Below are positions 54,091 through 64,000 of a DNA stretch of 64,000 nucleotides, one piece after another (position 1 is the stretch's first letter; each line of letters starts with the position of its first letter). The translations under genes and the position numbers were made by a program. This DNA comes from Prostheceraeus crozeri (lineage: Eukaryota; Platyhelminthes; Polycladida; Euryleptidae): the NCBI GenBank assembly GCA_907163375.1, contig CAJQUW010011283.1:62001-126000 (forward strand), written 5' to 3'. Below the pieces are notes generated by a model that saw only the letters and a program-made list of their open reading frames with translations, was not told the DNA's origin and ran no database searches.

Positions 54091-55517
54091 TATACAAGGT
54101 GGCGCACGAGTGTAATAGCAGTGAACGAGTGAAAGACGCTCTTCTTAATTGGAAGGTCATAGAAATTCAGTTTGAGAATGGGCAATGGTGCAAATGGGTA
54201 AACTTGTATTTATTTAGCGCATGTGTTCAAATTGCTCGCTATTTATATCAATGCATTCCTGACAACGGGATGCAAAACCTCTGCAAATTTAGAAATACAA
54301 GTCTATGTTGAGGTTGGCAAACAATTGAGCGATACATTGTCGAAAGTCGGCGATATTTTGGGTCTTCTTGAAATCACATCATCTTTAATAATTCCCAACT
54401 AAAATCCATAGGCGTCAATTCTGGTGAACTTGATGGGTATCCAATGGCTCCACGCCTACATATCCATCTGTTCGGTAAGCACTGATCAAGGTATACACGA
54501 ACTGCTCTGGCGAAATGAGGTGGTGCACTATCATACATAAAAAATATCCATATATCGTGTCGGTTCCTCAAGTGAGGAATAATAGCTGTTTGCAGTCGAT
54601 CTAGATAATTTTGTCCATTTACTATACATTCGAAAATTCTGGTCCACCGATTGCACTTGAAGATATCCTGGCCCATGCTGTAAAACCAGGTTGGCTCAGC
54701 TGTGATTTTAGTTTTTTTATAAGGATTCACTCTGTCCCAATAAACACAGTTATGTCAATTTACTACACCAGATAATCTAACTGTGCTTCGTCAATCCAAA
54801 TTATCAAATGCAAGAACTCAGGATTGTTGCGACATTCATTAATTAACAAACAATGCGCAAAATTGTAGGCGCCCATCGATATCGTCTTCTAATAAGCCAT
54901 GCACCAAATGTAGTCTGTAGCTCATGTAAAATTCTTTGCAGCGATCTTCGGCCTATTCCCAATTCATTACTGCGACGTTGTTGATAATTTCGGAGTTTCA
55001 ACAACAGATTGCGCTACCAAATTTTGATTATTTTCTGTGTTTACAGTTGCTTGGTGCTTCCATGATAGGTCAGAAATTTGTCCGTTTTCCTCAAATTTAT
55101 CCCTTAAGTTATAAATAGCCTGACGTGATGGTGGATCAGAGTCAAATCCTGCACTCCATGAATCAATCACACGTTGTGCGTTTTCATGTTTCCAACAATA
55201 TTTCAAGATTAATTTTCTTTCTTCAAAAGTCAGTGTGCGCTGCGGCATGACTGAAAAAGCATGAAGTGAATCCGTAATTCGTCAGACAGTCTAAGTTAGA
55301 CGGGTAGTTTGCAGCGATCTTTGTATAGCTAAGCTGACGTGTTATTTTGACTCATATGCGAAGCCTAACTGGTAGAAGTGATTCCTGCAAATGATCGGTA
55401 AAGACTCTCAGCTGCCTCTGTGCAAAGCACAGACAACCAACTTAGTAAGAAGAATAATCAATGCATCCGATTTAGAGGGTACTTTGGTGTTAATACACTC
55501 ATGCGCCACCCCGTATA
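54091..55517 (-). mobile_element. mariner-type element of the DD41D group
   Basis: The element proper is 54093-55515. The left end TACAAGGTGGCGCACGAGTG is the inverted copy of the right end (TACGGGGTGGCGCATGAGTG on the other strand) with a few mismatches, and TA flanks both sides (54091-54092 and 55516-55517). The minus-strand transposase has an Asp-x(41)-Asp catalytic spacing, which places it with DD41D (rosa/VS-type) elements rather than classic DD34D mariners. Confidence 0.82.
54374..55248 (-). pseudogene. DD41D mariner transposase, broken
   Basis: It starts MPQRTLTFEERKLILKYCWK with a helix-turn-helix (SRQAIYNLRDKFEENGQI), at 55248. The middle, around the first catalytic Asp (IIWIDEA), is readable at about 54780-54830. 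The last part has FFMYDSAPPHFARAVRVYLD (second Asp) and GYPSSSPELTPMDF (third Asp, 41 residues further on). At least two stops or frame changes separate the parts. A DD41D enzyme needs all three acidic residues and all three are still visible. Confidence 0.78.
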
Positions 55518-58308
55518 TGCATATTATATGCGCACGTACATTAAATGTACAATGTACAATGCAATTAAAGTCTGTCAAGCGATGCACAATTACATCGCTG
55601 CAGAGAATGACAGAGAGACGATTCAAATTTGTTGGGAGTCAAAGTGTGTGGAGGGCTCGGAGTTCCAATCTTCAAAAATAACCACACAATTGTATTACAA
55701 GTCGATGCGTCGCCTATCAACAAATAGAAAAGGCGAGAAGAAAAAGGGGAGCGAGTCTGTGACGCGCACGGCAAGGCCAGACACACGGAGACCTTGACAT
55801 ACGCACGCAACACGCAAACTACACTCGCACCAAAAGGTCAGACAAACATTACGTCAAACCAAGCTACACTCAAACAAGGCAAGGAACAGAATTTGGAAGG
55901 AAAAATACAGAAAAGATAAGCATCAAACATGCACCTCAGAGATAAACTACAAACGATAAGCAAACACAAAAAATTAAAATTTCGAAGTTGCTCGAAACAT
56001 CCTCCCGCCAGCAATAGTTAGCACTCTAAGACGACAGACAGCTAACTTAGTTATAGGTCTGCGGGCAGAGGTTTGGCCAGAAACTATCCGCTATTTGGGT
56101 CAAACCACGAGTTGGTTGCACCGAAGTAGAATTTCAAATCAGTTTTTGACGAATTGCGCCGATGACCATGATATGATATATAGTCCAAAGTTCAGACCCA
56201 TGCTATCTAAAGAGCTTAAATGTGTCTGTATAGATGACAAAGGGTAGTCTAAAAACTATTGTATAAGTTTCAATTATGCCCCAATTTTATGAGCTGTGTG
56301 CTTCAACGCATTTTGTACATGAAAATGACAATATTAAGTTGAAAAATCGTTTCTGATGCTAGATGATTTCACGTTAGTCAATGTATCTGAAAGACAACTT
56401 TCTGTCAAAGTTAGTTATGACTCTTGAGAAAATATTAAATTTCTATATTAGAATGTCCGAAATATAGAATGTACCGAAAATACAGAATAAGTTTTTTCCG
56501 TCGGAGACGAGAATGACTAGCCAGTTTATGCTACCAAAGATTATCGACTTTCCATGAATGTTAATCACTGTGATAATCAACTAAGTTATTCTAAATCCAG
56601 TAGTTAGTTATTCTAATCCTTGTAGATAATAAATTTAATGTCTGTTGCGAGCGTTACCATGACATATACTTAGTGAATTTAATCTCGATCTCGATTATCA
56701 ATCTCGAGAATCAGTATTTATCAAATACCGACATCTCGAGATCTCTAATTCGATATTGCAAGCAGGCCCATATCAGATTGTGCCAATTATTCAGAAAGTG
56801 CAATTAATTTCAGACAACTGCAATTTACTGTACAGTAGTCTAATTGTTGGCCTAATTGCAATTATCTAGTTTTATTTGTTATTGAAATTAAGATAGCAGT
56901 ACCAATCTGAAGTATATTTGTCATTCATTAATGCGCCCAATCCTTTATTTAAGTTGTTTAAATAAAATTACACAGGCAGAATATATCATGTGCAGACATT
57001 AATTCAGGTCAAAGCGAGGCCTGGTCTTGTAGGCCTAATCACAAGGACAAAAGCGGGGGGGTAAGTATATGTACAAGGACTAGAAAAGCTCCATTTCCTG
57101 TCCTAAGTCAGAGAAAGATTCGTTGAGGTAAGGGAAGTTTCTTCCTCAAATGACAAAAGCTTGTTCATAATTCTATGGCTATAGCTACCCAAGATATAGT
57201 ACTCTCCGATGTTGAAGTTCATCTTACATTATGCTTAACTTCTGTGTTATGATTCCGTGAGAAATAAAATGTTTGATGTGCTGTTTCTAAACTAGTCGTT
57301 CAAGGAAAGGCCCCGCCGGAAGCTAGGAGCTGGCTCGTCCAAGAAGAAGGTCGTTGGGACATAGGTATTTTCCGTCGTTGGGGTCATTGTTCATTGTACC
57401 GAGCGGACGCTGATTGATTATGTTTGCACATTCTAGCAATACTGTATATAACTCTGAATGTGTCAGTTTCTGTTCACCGATTGCAATCTTTAATGCTCTC
57501 CGAGGTATTATAAAATGCGGGCGTGAATGACAGTGATAGTTGCATGTGAGTCAACGTTAACCCATTAATAGCTAAAAGTCGCGTTTGCGATGTTCAACAT
57601 TTTTGTAGTTTCTACACAAGTCTAGACACATTTCAATCTTGATCACTACATATTCTTTTATAGTGAAAATAAGCGTTATAATGATTGAACTAGTTTTTTC
57701 GAAATCACTGTGTAGTATGAGACACATTGACGTTTTCTCATCTTGTATAGCTTTTACAATCGTAAGTGTTCGGACTGAAGGTAAATTCAATTAAATCGAA
57801 AACTATTATCGTCATTGATGAATGCTAGCCAGGAAGTCTTTGTCTATTACCTATGATTCATGACATTATGTTTTTTTGAAAATCAAATATTTTATTTAGC
57901 CACATCGAACAGTTTGTTGTCACGTTGCAATTGCGACGGTTAGCAGAGTAGCGCATAATGGATATCAACAACCTGAACGTCGTAGTGTGCGGTCGCATGA
58001 TTTGGCTCTCCGGTGACATTGTCTTCTCTTGCTTGTTGGATATCTTGCATGAACTGTGTTTGTGGTGATTTTTACATAGTTGGAATCTCCTTGGAGTCGT
58101 CTATTGTCCTCTGGTCTTCGATTGTCGTCGATTGTGCCCACTTCTTGTGAAATTTGGCAGTATTCGCTGATTGTTCCAAAAAGCTCCCTTCATCTGCGTC
58201 TCTTGACCTTCTTTAAATCGTGAGTACTATTTACCGGTCGCCTGTGTCCATACAACACGTCTGAAGGCAACCATTGTTGTAAGTGCACTGACTTCTTGAT
58301 AATCAATT
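55518..58308. other. Interval without recognised genes
   Basis: AT-rich non-coding DNA with low-complexity patches near 55730-55800 and 55970. The last ~350 bases (from about 57960) are probably the 5' leader of the following LINE. A lone TTAACCCATTAATAGC at 57557 resembles a piggyBac end, but no partner is seen. Confidence 0.5.
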
Positions 58309-59398
58309 ATGTCCACTGCTGACGAAATATTAGCTTTGTCCGATTCCGATCTAATGAATCGCAAGGGAAGTATCACGAAGCAGAATCTGATCGATGCCTT
58401 TATTCAGCTACGAAAGCAATATTCTACTTCGAATACGAGTAGTTCCATTTATGAATTTATTTCAGTTCTGGATGCAAAATTAGACGAGAAATTAATTCCG
58501 TTGTGTGAAAACATCACACGAATTAATGATAAGCTGACTGTTTGTGAAGCTAGATATAATGCATTGAAAAAGGAAGTTGATTCATTACAAATGTTCAATT
58601 CTAGCATAAACCAGGACCTGCCTGATATGATCTTCGATGAAGTTGCAAATCGAAAAATGAGAGAAAATAATATAGTGATATATGGAGTTACTGAAAAGGC
58701 TCACGGTTCATTGGAGGAAAGGAAAGCATGACAGAGACACATTCGATGACATAGTGCGAGAACTGGACTTAGACCTGTCTGAGATTGATGTCAAGTCCAT
58801 GCACCCGCTTGGGAGGTCGAACTCCGCTCGTAATCGCTTACTTCTTATCAAACTAGATGACAGAGAGTCGAAAATGAAAATTTTAAAGAAATCACGAGCT
58901 CTGCGCAGCGTACATAGATATTCATCAGTATATGTCAATCATGATCTGACTTCGTATCAACAGGAACAACGAAAGAACCTTCTGACTGAGTGTCGAAGAA
59001 GGAAAGCTGCTGGTGAAGATGTGACTTGAAAGATCGAGCATCCCACATTTTCATTGAATGTTTTATCCAGGAGTGTAAATTATCCATCATTATTTTTAGC
59101 TTACGCCCAGTCTATGTTGCCAAAGTTTGGAGAATTATGCGCTGTTGCCAACGCTATTCAACCTAATATAATTGTAATATGTGAGTCTTGGTTGTCTGAT
59201 AATGTTGAAAGTAATCGAGTTTCTCTGCCCATGTATCATGATCCTCACCGTAATGATCGCCAAGATGGTCGAAGAGGGGGAGGAGTTTGTGTCTATGTAC
59301 ACAACTTCTTATCCTGTAGTCGCCTGATTCCTCCTATTTCTTCTCAATATCACCTAGAGGATGTATGGATCATATTTCCTCCACTCAAATTGCTGTGA
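58309..59398 (+). mobile_element. CR1-like LINE fragment: ORF1 and start of endonuclease
   Basis: ORF1 begins MSTADEILALSDSDLMNRKG and contains a coiled coil (ITRINDKLTVCEARYNALKK). It is followed by an RRM-like RNA-binding domain (ENNIVIYGVTEKAHGSLEER, then VKSMHPLGRSNSARNRLLLI) after a frameshift near 58728. The next frame (59054-59398) is the N-terminus of the endonuclease: IIVICESWLSDN and RRGGGVCVYVHNFL. At 59398 it stops and a ~320-bp tandem repeat begins. The rest of ORF2 is missing. Confidence 0.75.
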
Positions 59399-59399
59399 A

Positions 59400-60420
59400 A
59401 CCGTTCCCTACCCCCCCCCTCCAGAAGGAAGGAAGGAGGTATTGAGAGGCAAGGGGTGGAATCTCTGAAGACGGCAGAGTAAAAAAAGGCGGGTTTTGGT
59501 CATTTTGAAATGAAAAAGGTCATTTTTCGGCATGAAGGAGGCCTCGGATGGGAAAACGGAGTTCAGATTCGGAATCTACGTGAAAGTTTGGGTTAGGAAG
59601 GTTGTTTCCAGCTCAATCGGAGAGAAAACATTTTGAGACGTCCCCCCTTCTCTGGAACGAGACTTCCAACTTTGGTTCTAGAGATCGTAGAAAGTCGTGC
59701 AATAGCTCATTTGAAAGCTAAGAGTGAGACAAATGCAGTGGAAAGCTCATTTTGGTCTTATTTTCCTGGCTTTTATGAGGAAAATGGCAGGAAAACGTCA
59801 GAGTAGGAAAAGGCCGGTTTTGGATGTTTTGGGATGAGAAAGTCCATTTTACGACATGAAGGAGTACTTGGATGGGAAAACGGAGGGCAAATTCGGACTT
59901 TGTGGCCAATTTTGGGTCTAGGGACTTGTTTCCAGCTCATTCGGAGAGAAAAAGTTCTGACTGCCCTCCCTTCCGGAACGAGACTTCCAACTTTGGTTCC
60001 AGAGACCGTAGAAAGTCGTGCAATAGCTCGTTTGAAAGCTAAGAGTGAGACTAATTCAGTGGAAGAAACGGCTTGCTCATCTCTGCCTTCCTCTGGATGT
60101 AAGGCATCATTGAACATTTGGCAAATTTGCGAAAAACAAAGAGTTAGAATTTTATGAAAATGTCTGTAGCCGCTAAACGAAGCCTCGGATGGGAAAACGG
60201 AGGGCAAATTCGGACTTTTTGGCTAATTTTCGGTCCAGAGGACTTGTTTCCAGCTCAATCGGAGAGAAAAAGCTCTGACCTCCCCCCTTCTCTGGAACGA
60301 GACTTTGGTTCTAGAGATCGTAGAAAGTCGTGCAATAGCTCATTTGAAAGCTGAGAGTGAGACAATTAAAAGAGAGCATGTTTAATATCGAGAGAGTCGA
60401 GGGATGTCTTAAATGAAAGG
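59400..60420 (+). repeat. ~320-bp tandem repeat, about three copies (plus orientation)
   Basis: GGAAAACGGAG recurs near 59550, 59873 and 60188. Each unit also has TTTCCAGCTCAATCGGAGAG, a C-rich block, ACGAGACTTCCAACTTTGGT and GTGCAATAGCTCATTTGAAA. It is the same family as 24990-25700, which is on the other strand. No frame is conserved across units, so it is not coding. Confidence 0.75.
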
Positions 60421-60569
60421 TGAGAGCGAGAAAACGTGACTGTCAAAATTTGAAGTAAATCGGAGCACTAGAACCGGAGATAGACGTGTTTAAAGATTTG
60501 GATGATGGATATTGCGTCATCAGCTGATCGCCACAAACTATATAAGCTATATATAGAACCGAGAGAGGC

Positions 60570-60836
60570 TTGTCATTAAGACGAGAGCGATTGTCGAAGG
60601 TAGGTCGTCTTTCTGAAGCCCTGATGATAGCATCGGACATTCCAAATTTCAGGTTTCCGCAGGAAAACGACTTACAAAATTTCATGGCTGATATCAGCAA
60701 AGGCGTCAGACATAAAGGTTCGCCAGGAGATGGCCTTCGTCTCCAGGCCATAAAAGACTCCAAAACTTTAAAGGCTTGTAACTTTGCTTTTACAAGTCCG
60801 TTTGACTTGTTTAAAAAAAGATTCGATCGCTATTGA
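60570..60836 (+). CDS. Unrecognised 88-residue frame
   Basis: The frame contains SKVGRLSEALMIASDIPNF and a helix-rich, basic C-terminus (FAFTSPFDLFKKRFDRY). No family is recognised. It follows the repeat array and a TATATAAGCTATATATAG stretch at about 60539. It may be an exon or chance. Confidence 0.25.
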   Translation: MSLRRERLSKVGRLSEALMIASDIPNFRFPQENDLQNFMADISKGVRHKGSPGDGLRLQAIKDSKTLKACNFAFTSPFDLFKKRFDRY

Positions 60837-61739
60837 TCAGACCTACATTGACAGACTACTTATAAAATTTCGTAAGTAGTGCTAAAAAGTTGAAAAACTT
60901 AAATTCACTAGTTTTGGAGATTTTCTGGGGTTTTCGACCCTGCAGAAGTCAACGAAAGGATTTGTCACGATGTCTGAGCCAGTCTTCTAATGATACAAGC
61001 AGCTTTTCACTGAAAGCGAGGAAGACACGGAGAGTTTTGCTGCAATATTCCACTGACAGTGCTTTCCTTCGGGACGGCGGATGATGCCGTAGTGATAAGT
61101 GTGGAAAGGGAGTGTGTCATATTTTAGACCGAAACCACTGGGGCAACTCATGTCTCATGTTGGGCATTTGACACAGTTCTCAAAGTAGCACTTTGAACGC
61201 CAATCTGATGAGTCTTAGCTATCTTGTCATGGGTGGCATCTAAACATCTCCATTGCAAAACGCTTGTAAATAACGGCTTGCTATCAAGCTGATCAAAGCA
61301 GCGACTTGGGATGTTTCCTCATGTAAATAACTCCACCGGTTTTCATGTATGGCTATCAAGTCATTGACGGTGCAAGTTACGGAGATTTTCGGTGTCATAC
61401 TTCCTGTTGGTGGGCGTTCTTTCGAGACAGTGGTGAAGTCCGTGTCGATGAGTCCTGCACGGGACGTTGGTAATTGTAATCCTTGTAAAACCTCTCTGCG
61501 TCATGTTTCCAAGTCGTTGCCCTTCGTCTCAACGTTGTACTCTGACCGGCAGGGTGTCATTTAGCTATCTGCCACAGGTTACCTCATAAAATCTCCATTG
61601 CACTTGTCTCCGAATAGTTGGCCATACATGTGAGAATGAACCATGAATTTTGCTTGTCTCTATCACGGAGACAAAATGATAAAGGGATGAAACGGGAGGC
61701 CACCCTTCCGCAACATGAAACACATCACAGACTTCTTTC

Positions 61740-62480
61740 TTCGGTAGTGAACAAGCTCTTGTGAGTGTAGTCAGAAAGTATATCATGTTGTACAGAAGTT
61801 TTACTGCAACACAGGTTGATGTATAGTTAGAAAGTTTGATCATGACGTCTTATGAAACACAAATGCCATAAAACTTAAGCGTTAGTGTAGTCAAATAGTT
61901 TTACCGTGACACATGTTTCAGAAAGTAAAGTTTGATCATCGAAGTTTTATTCATGAGTGTCGTCAGAAAGTGTATCATGGTTTGCATAAGCAAAGTTTAG
62001 TGTAGTCAAATAGGTTTACCGTGACACACGTTTGTGAAAGTAAAGTTTGATCATCGAAGTTTTATTCGTAAGTGTCGTCAGAAAGTGTATCATGGTTTGC
62101 AAAAGCAAAGTTTAGTGTAGTCAAATGGATTTACCACGACGCATGTTTGTGAAAGTAAAGTTTTATCATCGAAGTTCTGTTCGTGAGTGTCGTCAGAAAG
62201 TATATCATGTTGTACAAAAGTTTTACTGCAACACAGGTTGTATAGTTGCAAAGTTTGATCATGGCGTTTTATGAAACACAAATGTCATAAAATGTAAGCG
62301 TTAGTGTAGTCAAATAGTTTTTACCACAACACACGTTTGTGAAAGTAAAGTTTGATCATTGAAGTTTTATGACTGACCGAACTCGTCACAGCACTAAAAA
62401 GTTTTATCAAAAAGGTTTTACTGCACAGTGTAGATTGTCTTGTTGCTTACTTTCACACTGTTAGAAAGTTTTATGTTGAG
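61740..62480. repeat. Higher-order tandem repeat (units ~116 bp within ~420 bp)
   Basis: AGTGTAGTCAAAT occurs at 61883, 61999, 62114 and 62303. Each is followed by TTTACC, a CACGTTTGTGAAAGTAAAG segment, GTTTGATCATCGAAGTTTTA and GTCGTCAGAAAGT. The block before 61883 (ATATCATGTTGTACAGAAGT ... TTATGAAACACAAATG) recurs before 62303, giving a higher-order period of about 420 bp. Degenerate relatives continue to about 62720. Confidence 0.7.
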
Positions 62481-62759
62481 TGGAGACAGTTGCCAAATGT
62501 TCCCTTATTAGAAAATTCAAACTTCATGAATGCTAGATTGCTGAATACTTCATCAGGTTTACTAAAAGCAGTTTTCTACTGCAGTAAGACTGAGAGTTTA
62601 GAATGTTATATGAAAACAGTGTTCACCACAGCACTAGAAAGTTTTACTGCACTGTGTAGATTGTTTCACAGTGATAAAGGGTCTTATAGTAAGTACTACA
62701 GTGTTGAATGTTTTATAAAACCAGGTAAAGTCTTGTTACAGACGTTGAGTGTGTGAGAG

Positions 62760-64000
62760 CTAGTTCCATGACATTGAATCGCGTGTGGGTCCTAAAGTCC
62801 TAAACTCCAAAAACCAAGGGTAGGGTTTTCTACGGTTGGATTAAGGGATTTAAGGATTTAGGGTTTTATATCACATGCGTTAACCGTTCGTGTAGAATAC
62901 GTGAAGCACATCTTCGCTTAAAAGTCTAAACGCAAACGTTGAAATAAGTTTTGTAAGAAGTCTTTGACATGCTGTTGTGAAACTTAGCGAACGTTGAAAA
63001 AATTTTTATGAAATGTTTCTGCAGTCACACTCGTTAGCGTGCCAGCTTTACTAAATGTGTTGCTTGCCTTTATCAAATTGAATGCCATGAAATTGAACAT
63101 GTGTGAGATAAAAATCAACCTGCTAGATTAAGTGAAACACAAAAGTGTCACAACTATTTTACGGGAAACTTGTAAAGGAGAACTGTGTAGCGAGAACGTT
63201 TACACTCATCATAGACAGATGAACATATATTCTCACTTCAACTTTGTGACATTCAAATGAAATTCGTAAACATGAAGCTCTAGACTCCGTGGTGTAAAAA
63301 ACTTTATGACAACAACTTTATGTTGGTAAAACTTTCATAGATTGCAGTCGTGTTTAAAGCTGATATAAAAACCTGTAGAAACGCTTAAGTCTTAGATGCA
63401 GTTCAACGACTCAACCATTGAACTAACAAAATGAAGAAGTCTGTGTAGAGGTCCATAACACTCTCATCAGTAGGAAACAGCAAAGCATGTCATGTCATTG
63501 AATTATCAAGACTGAGTGACAAGTCTGTGTCAGTGGAATTATTTCATGAGTATGAAACAGCGAACATTACATTAGGACTGTCCATGAGTATTAAAGGCCA
63601 GAATCAAAGTTTGCCATTTCATGTGCTTGACAAATGAATACGTGTCTCATTTCTAAACGAATCGTGGGTTGGTAACAGAATCAACATTCAAAAACCTGCA
63701 TCAAGTGATTTTCTGTGCAGACGATGTGAAAATGGCACACGGATTGACATTTAATATTGCTTGCAATATTCAACATGCTGCCATTCAAAAGCAGCTAAAA
63801 CGTTTATCATAAAACCTATCAGTGAAACAGATGTCATATAACCCTCCTGTGCACACAAAGGTTCACGAGGAGAGACAGCCCACTCTGTCGCCTGTTTGTC
63901 GCGCCGCTCCCTCAGCAGATGGAGTAGAACACAAAGATGAATGATAACACACTCTCTGGCAATCGTTTGTCGCATTAAACGCATTGAATTTTCTATCGCA
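62760..64000. other. Interval without recognised genes
   Basis: Non-coding, AT-rich sequence with no convincing frames, ends of elements, or RNA genes. Confidence 0.5.

Noticed and set aside
57550-57580. TTAACCCATTAATAGC as a piggyBac end
   Set aside because: No inverted partner with TTAA was found nearby, so it is probably chance or a lone relic.
59834-60354. Frames inside the ~320-bp repeat as genes
   Set aside because: The reading frame is not kept from unit to unit, so the frames are by-products of the repeat.
1-64000. CRISPR arrays or bacterial operons
   Set aside because: Repeats here are eukaryotic mini- and microsatellites without regular spacers, and the coding content is of eukaryotic mobile elements.

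Overview
This is eukaryotic, AT-rich, intron-poor intergenic DNA, probably from a marine invertebrate. Nearly all recognisable coding sequence belongs to transposable or virus-like elements. These include hAT, Tc1/mariner, piggyBac, several CR1/L2-like LINEs, a Penelope-like element and a long Polinton/Maverick (adintovirus-like) element. The motif TAGGCCTA and its relatives recur across the window, a habit I associate loosely with echinoderms and other marine invertebrates, so that guess is weak. Only one stretch looks like an ordinary host gene: an exon of a fucolectin/F5-8C-type lectin domain at 52673-52915 (minus strand).

Left third (1-27188). A foldback repeat and a ~78-bp tandem array are followed by a 2.2-kb hAT element (1589-3779) with a perfect 8-bp target-site duplication. 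About 6.5 kb without genes follows. Next is a decayed piggyBac transposase gene (about 10320-13634) split by a Tc1-like element (10363-11677). A nearly full LINE (13871-17030, minus) comes next, then an assembly gap, a fossil scrap of a type-B DNA polymerase, a tRNA-like SINE head, and a second LINE (18564-21614, plus). Further right are a 38-bp minisatellite, a TATA-binding-protein-like reading frame (22730-23275, minus), an unrecognised frame (24229-24702, minus), a palindromic MITE, a ~320-bp tandem repeat, and a LINE fragment.

Middle (27189-50364). A 23.2-kb Polinton/adintovirus-like fossil has inverted termini of roughly 430-450 bp that begin AGT, and it is flanked by the 6-bp duplication ATACTT. 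All the hallmark parts are recognisable: penton-like minor capsid, packaging ATPase, protein-primed DNA polymerase B, cysteine protease, double-jelly-roll major capsid and integrase. There are also a second A32-like ATPase, a fibre-like coiled coil, a zinc-finger gene carrying a minisatellite, and an integrase reading frame that begins with a phospholipase A2-like domain. The element is broken: a Penelope-like element sits in the capsid gene, two different piggyBac elements sit in one small virion-type gene, and there are several smaller breaks. The two termini differ at several percent of positions, which suggests an old insertion.

Right part (50371-64000). A short piggyBac derivative with intact ends is followed by the lectin exon(s), a DD41D mariner (54093-55515), a LINE fragment (58309-59398), a second array of the same ~320-bp repeat, and a higher-order tandem repeat near 61.7-62.5 kb. 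The window is a nest of mobile elements inside mobile elements. The order of insertion can be read directly: the piggyBacs and the Penelope element entered after the Polinton, and Tc1 entered after the left piggyBac.
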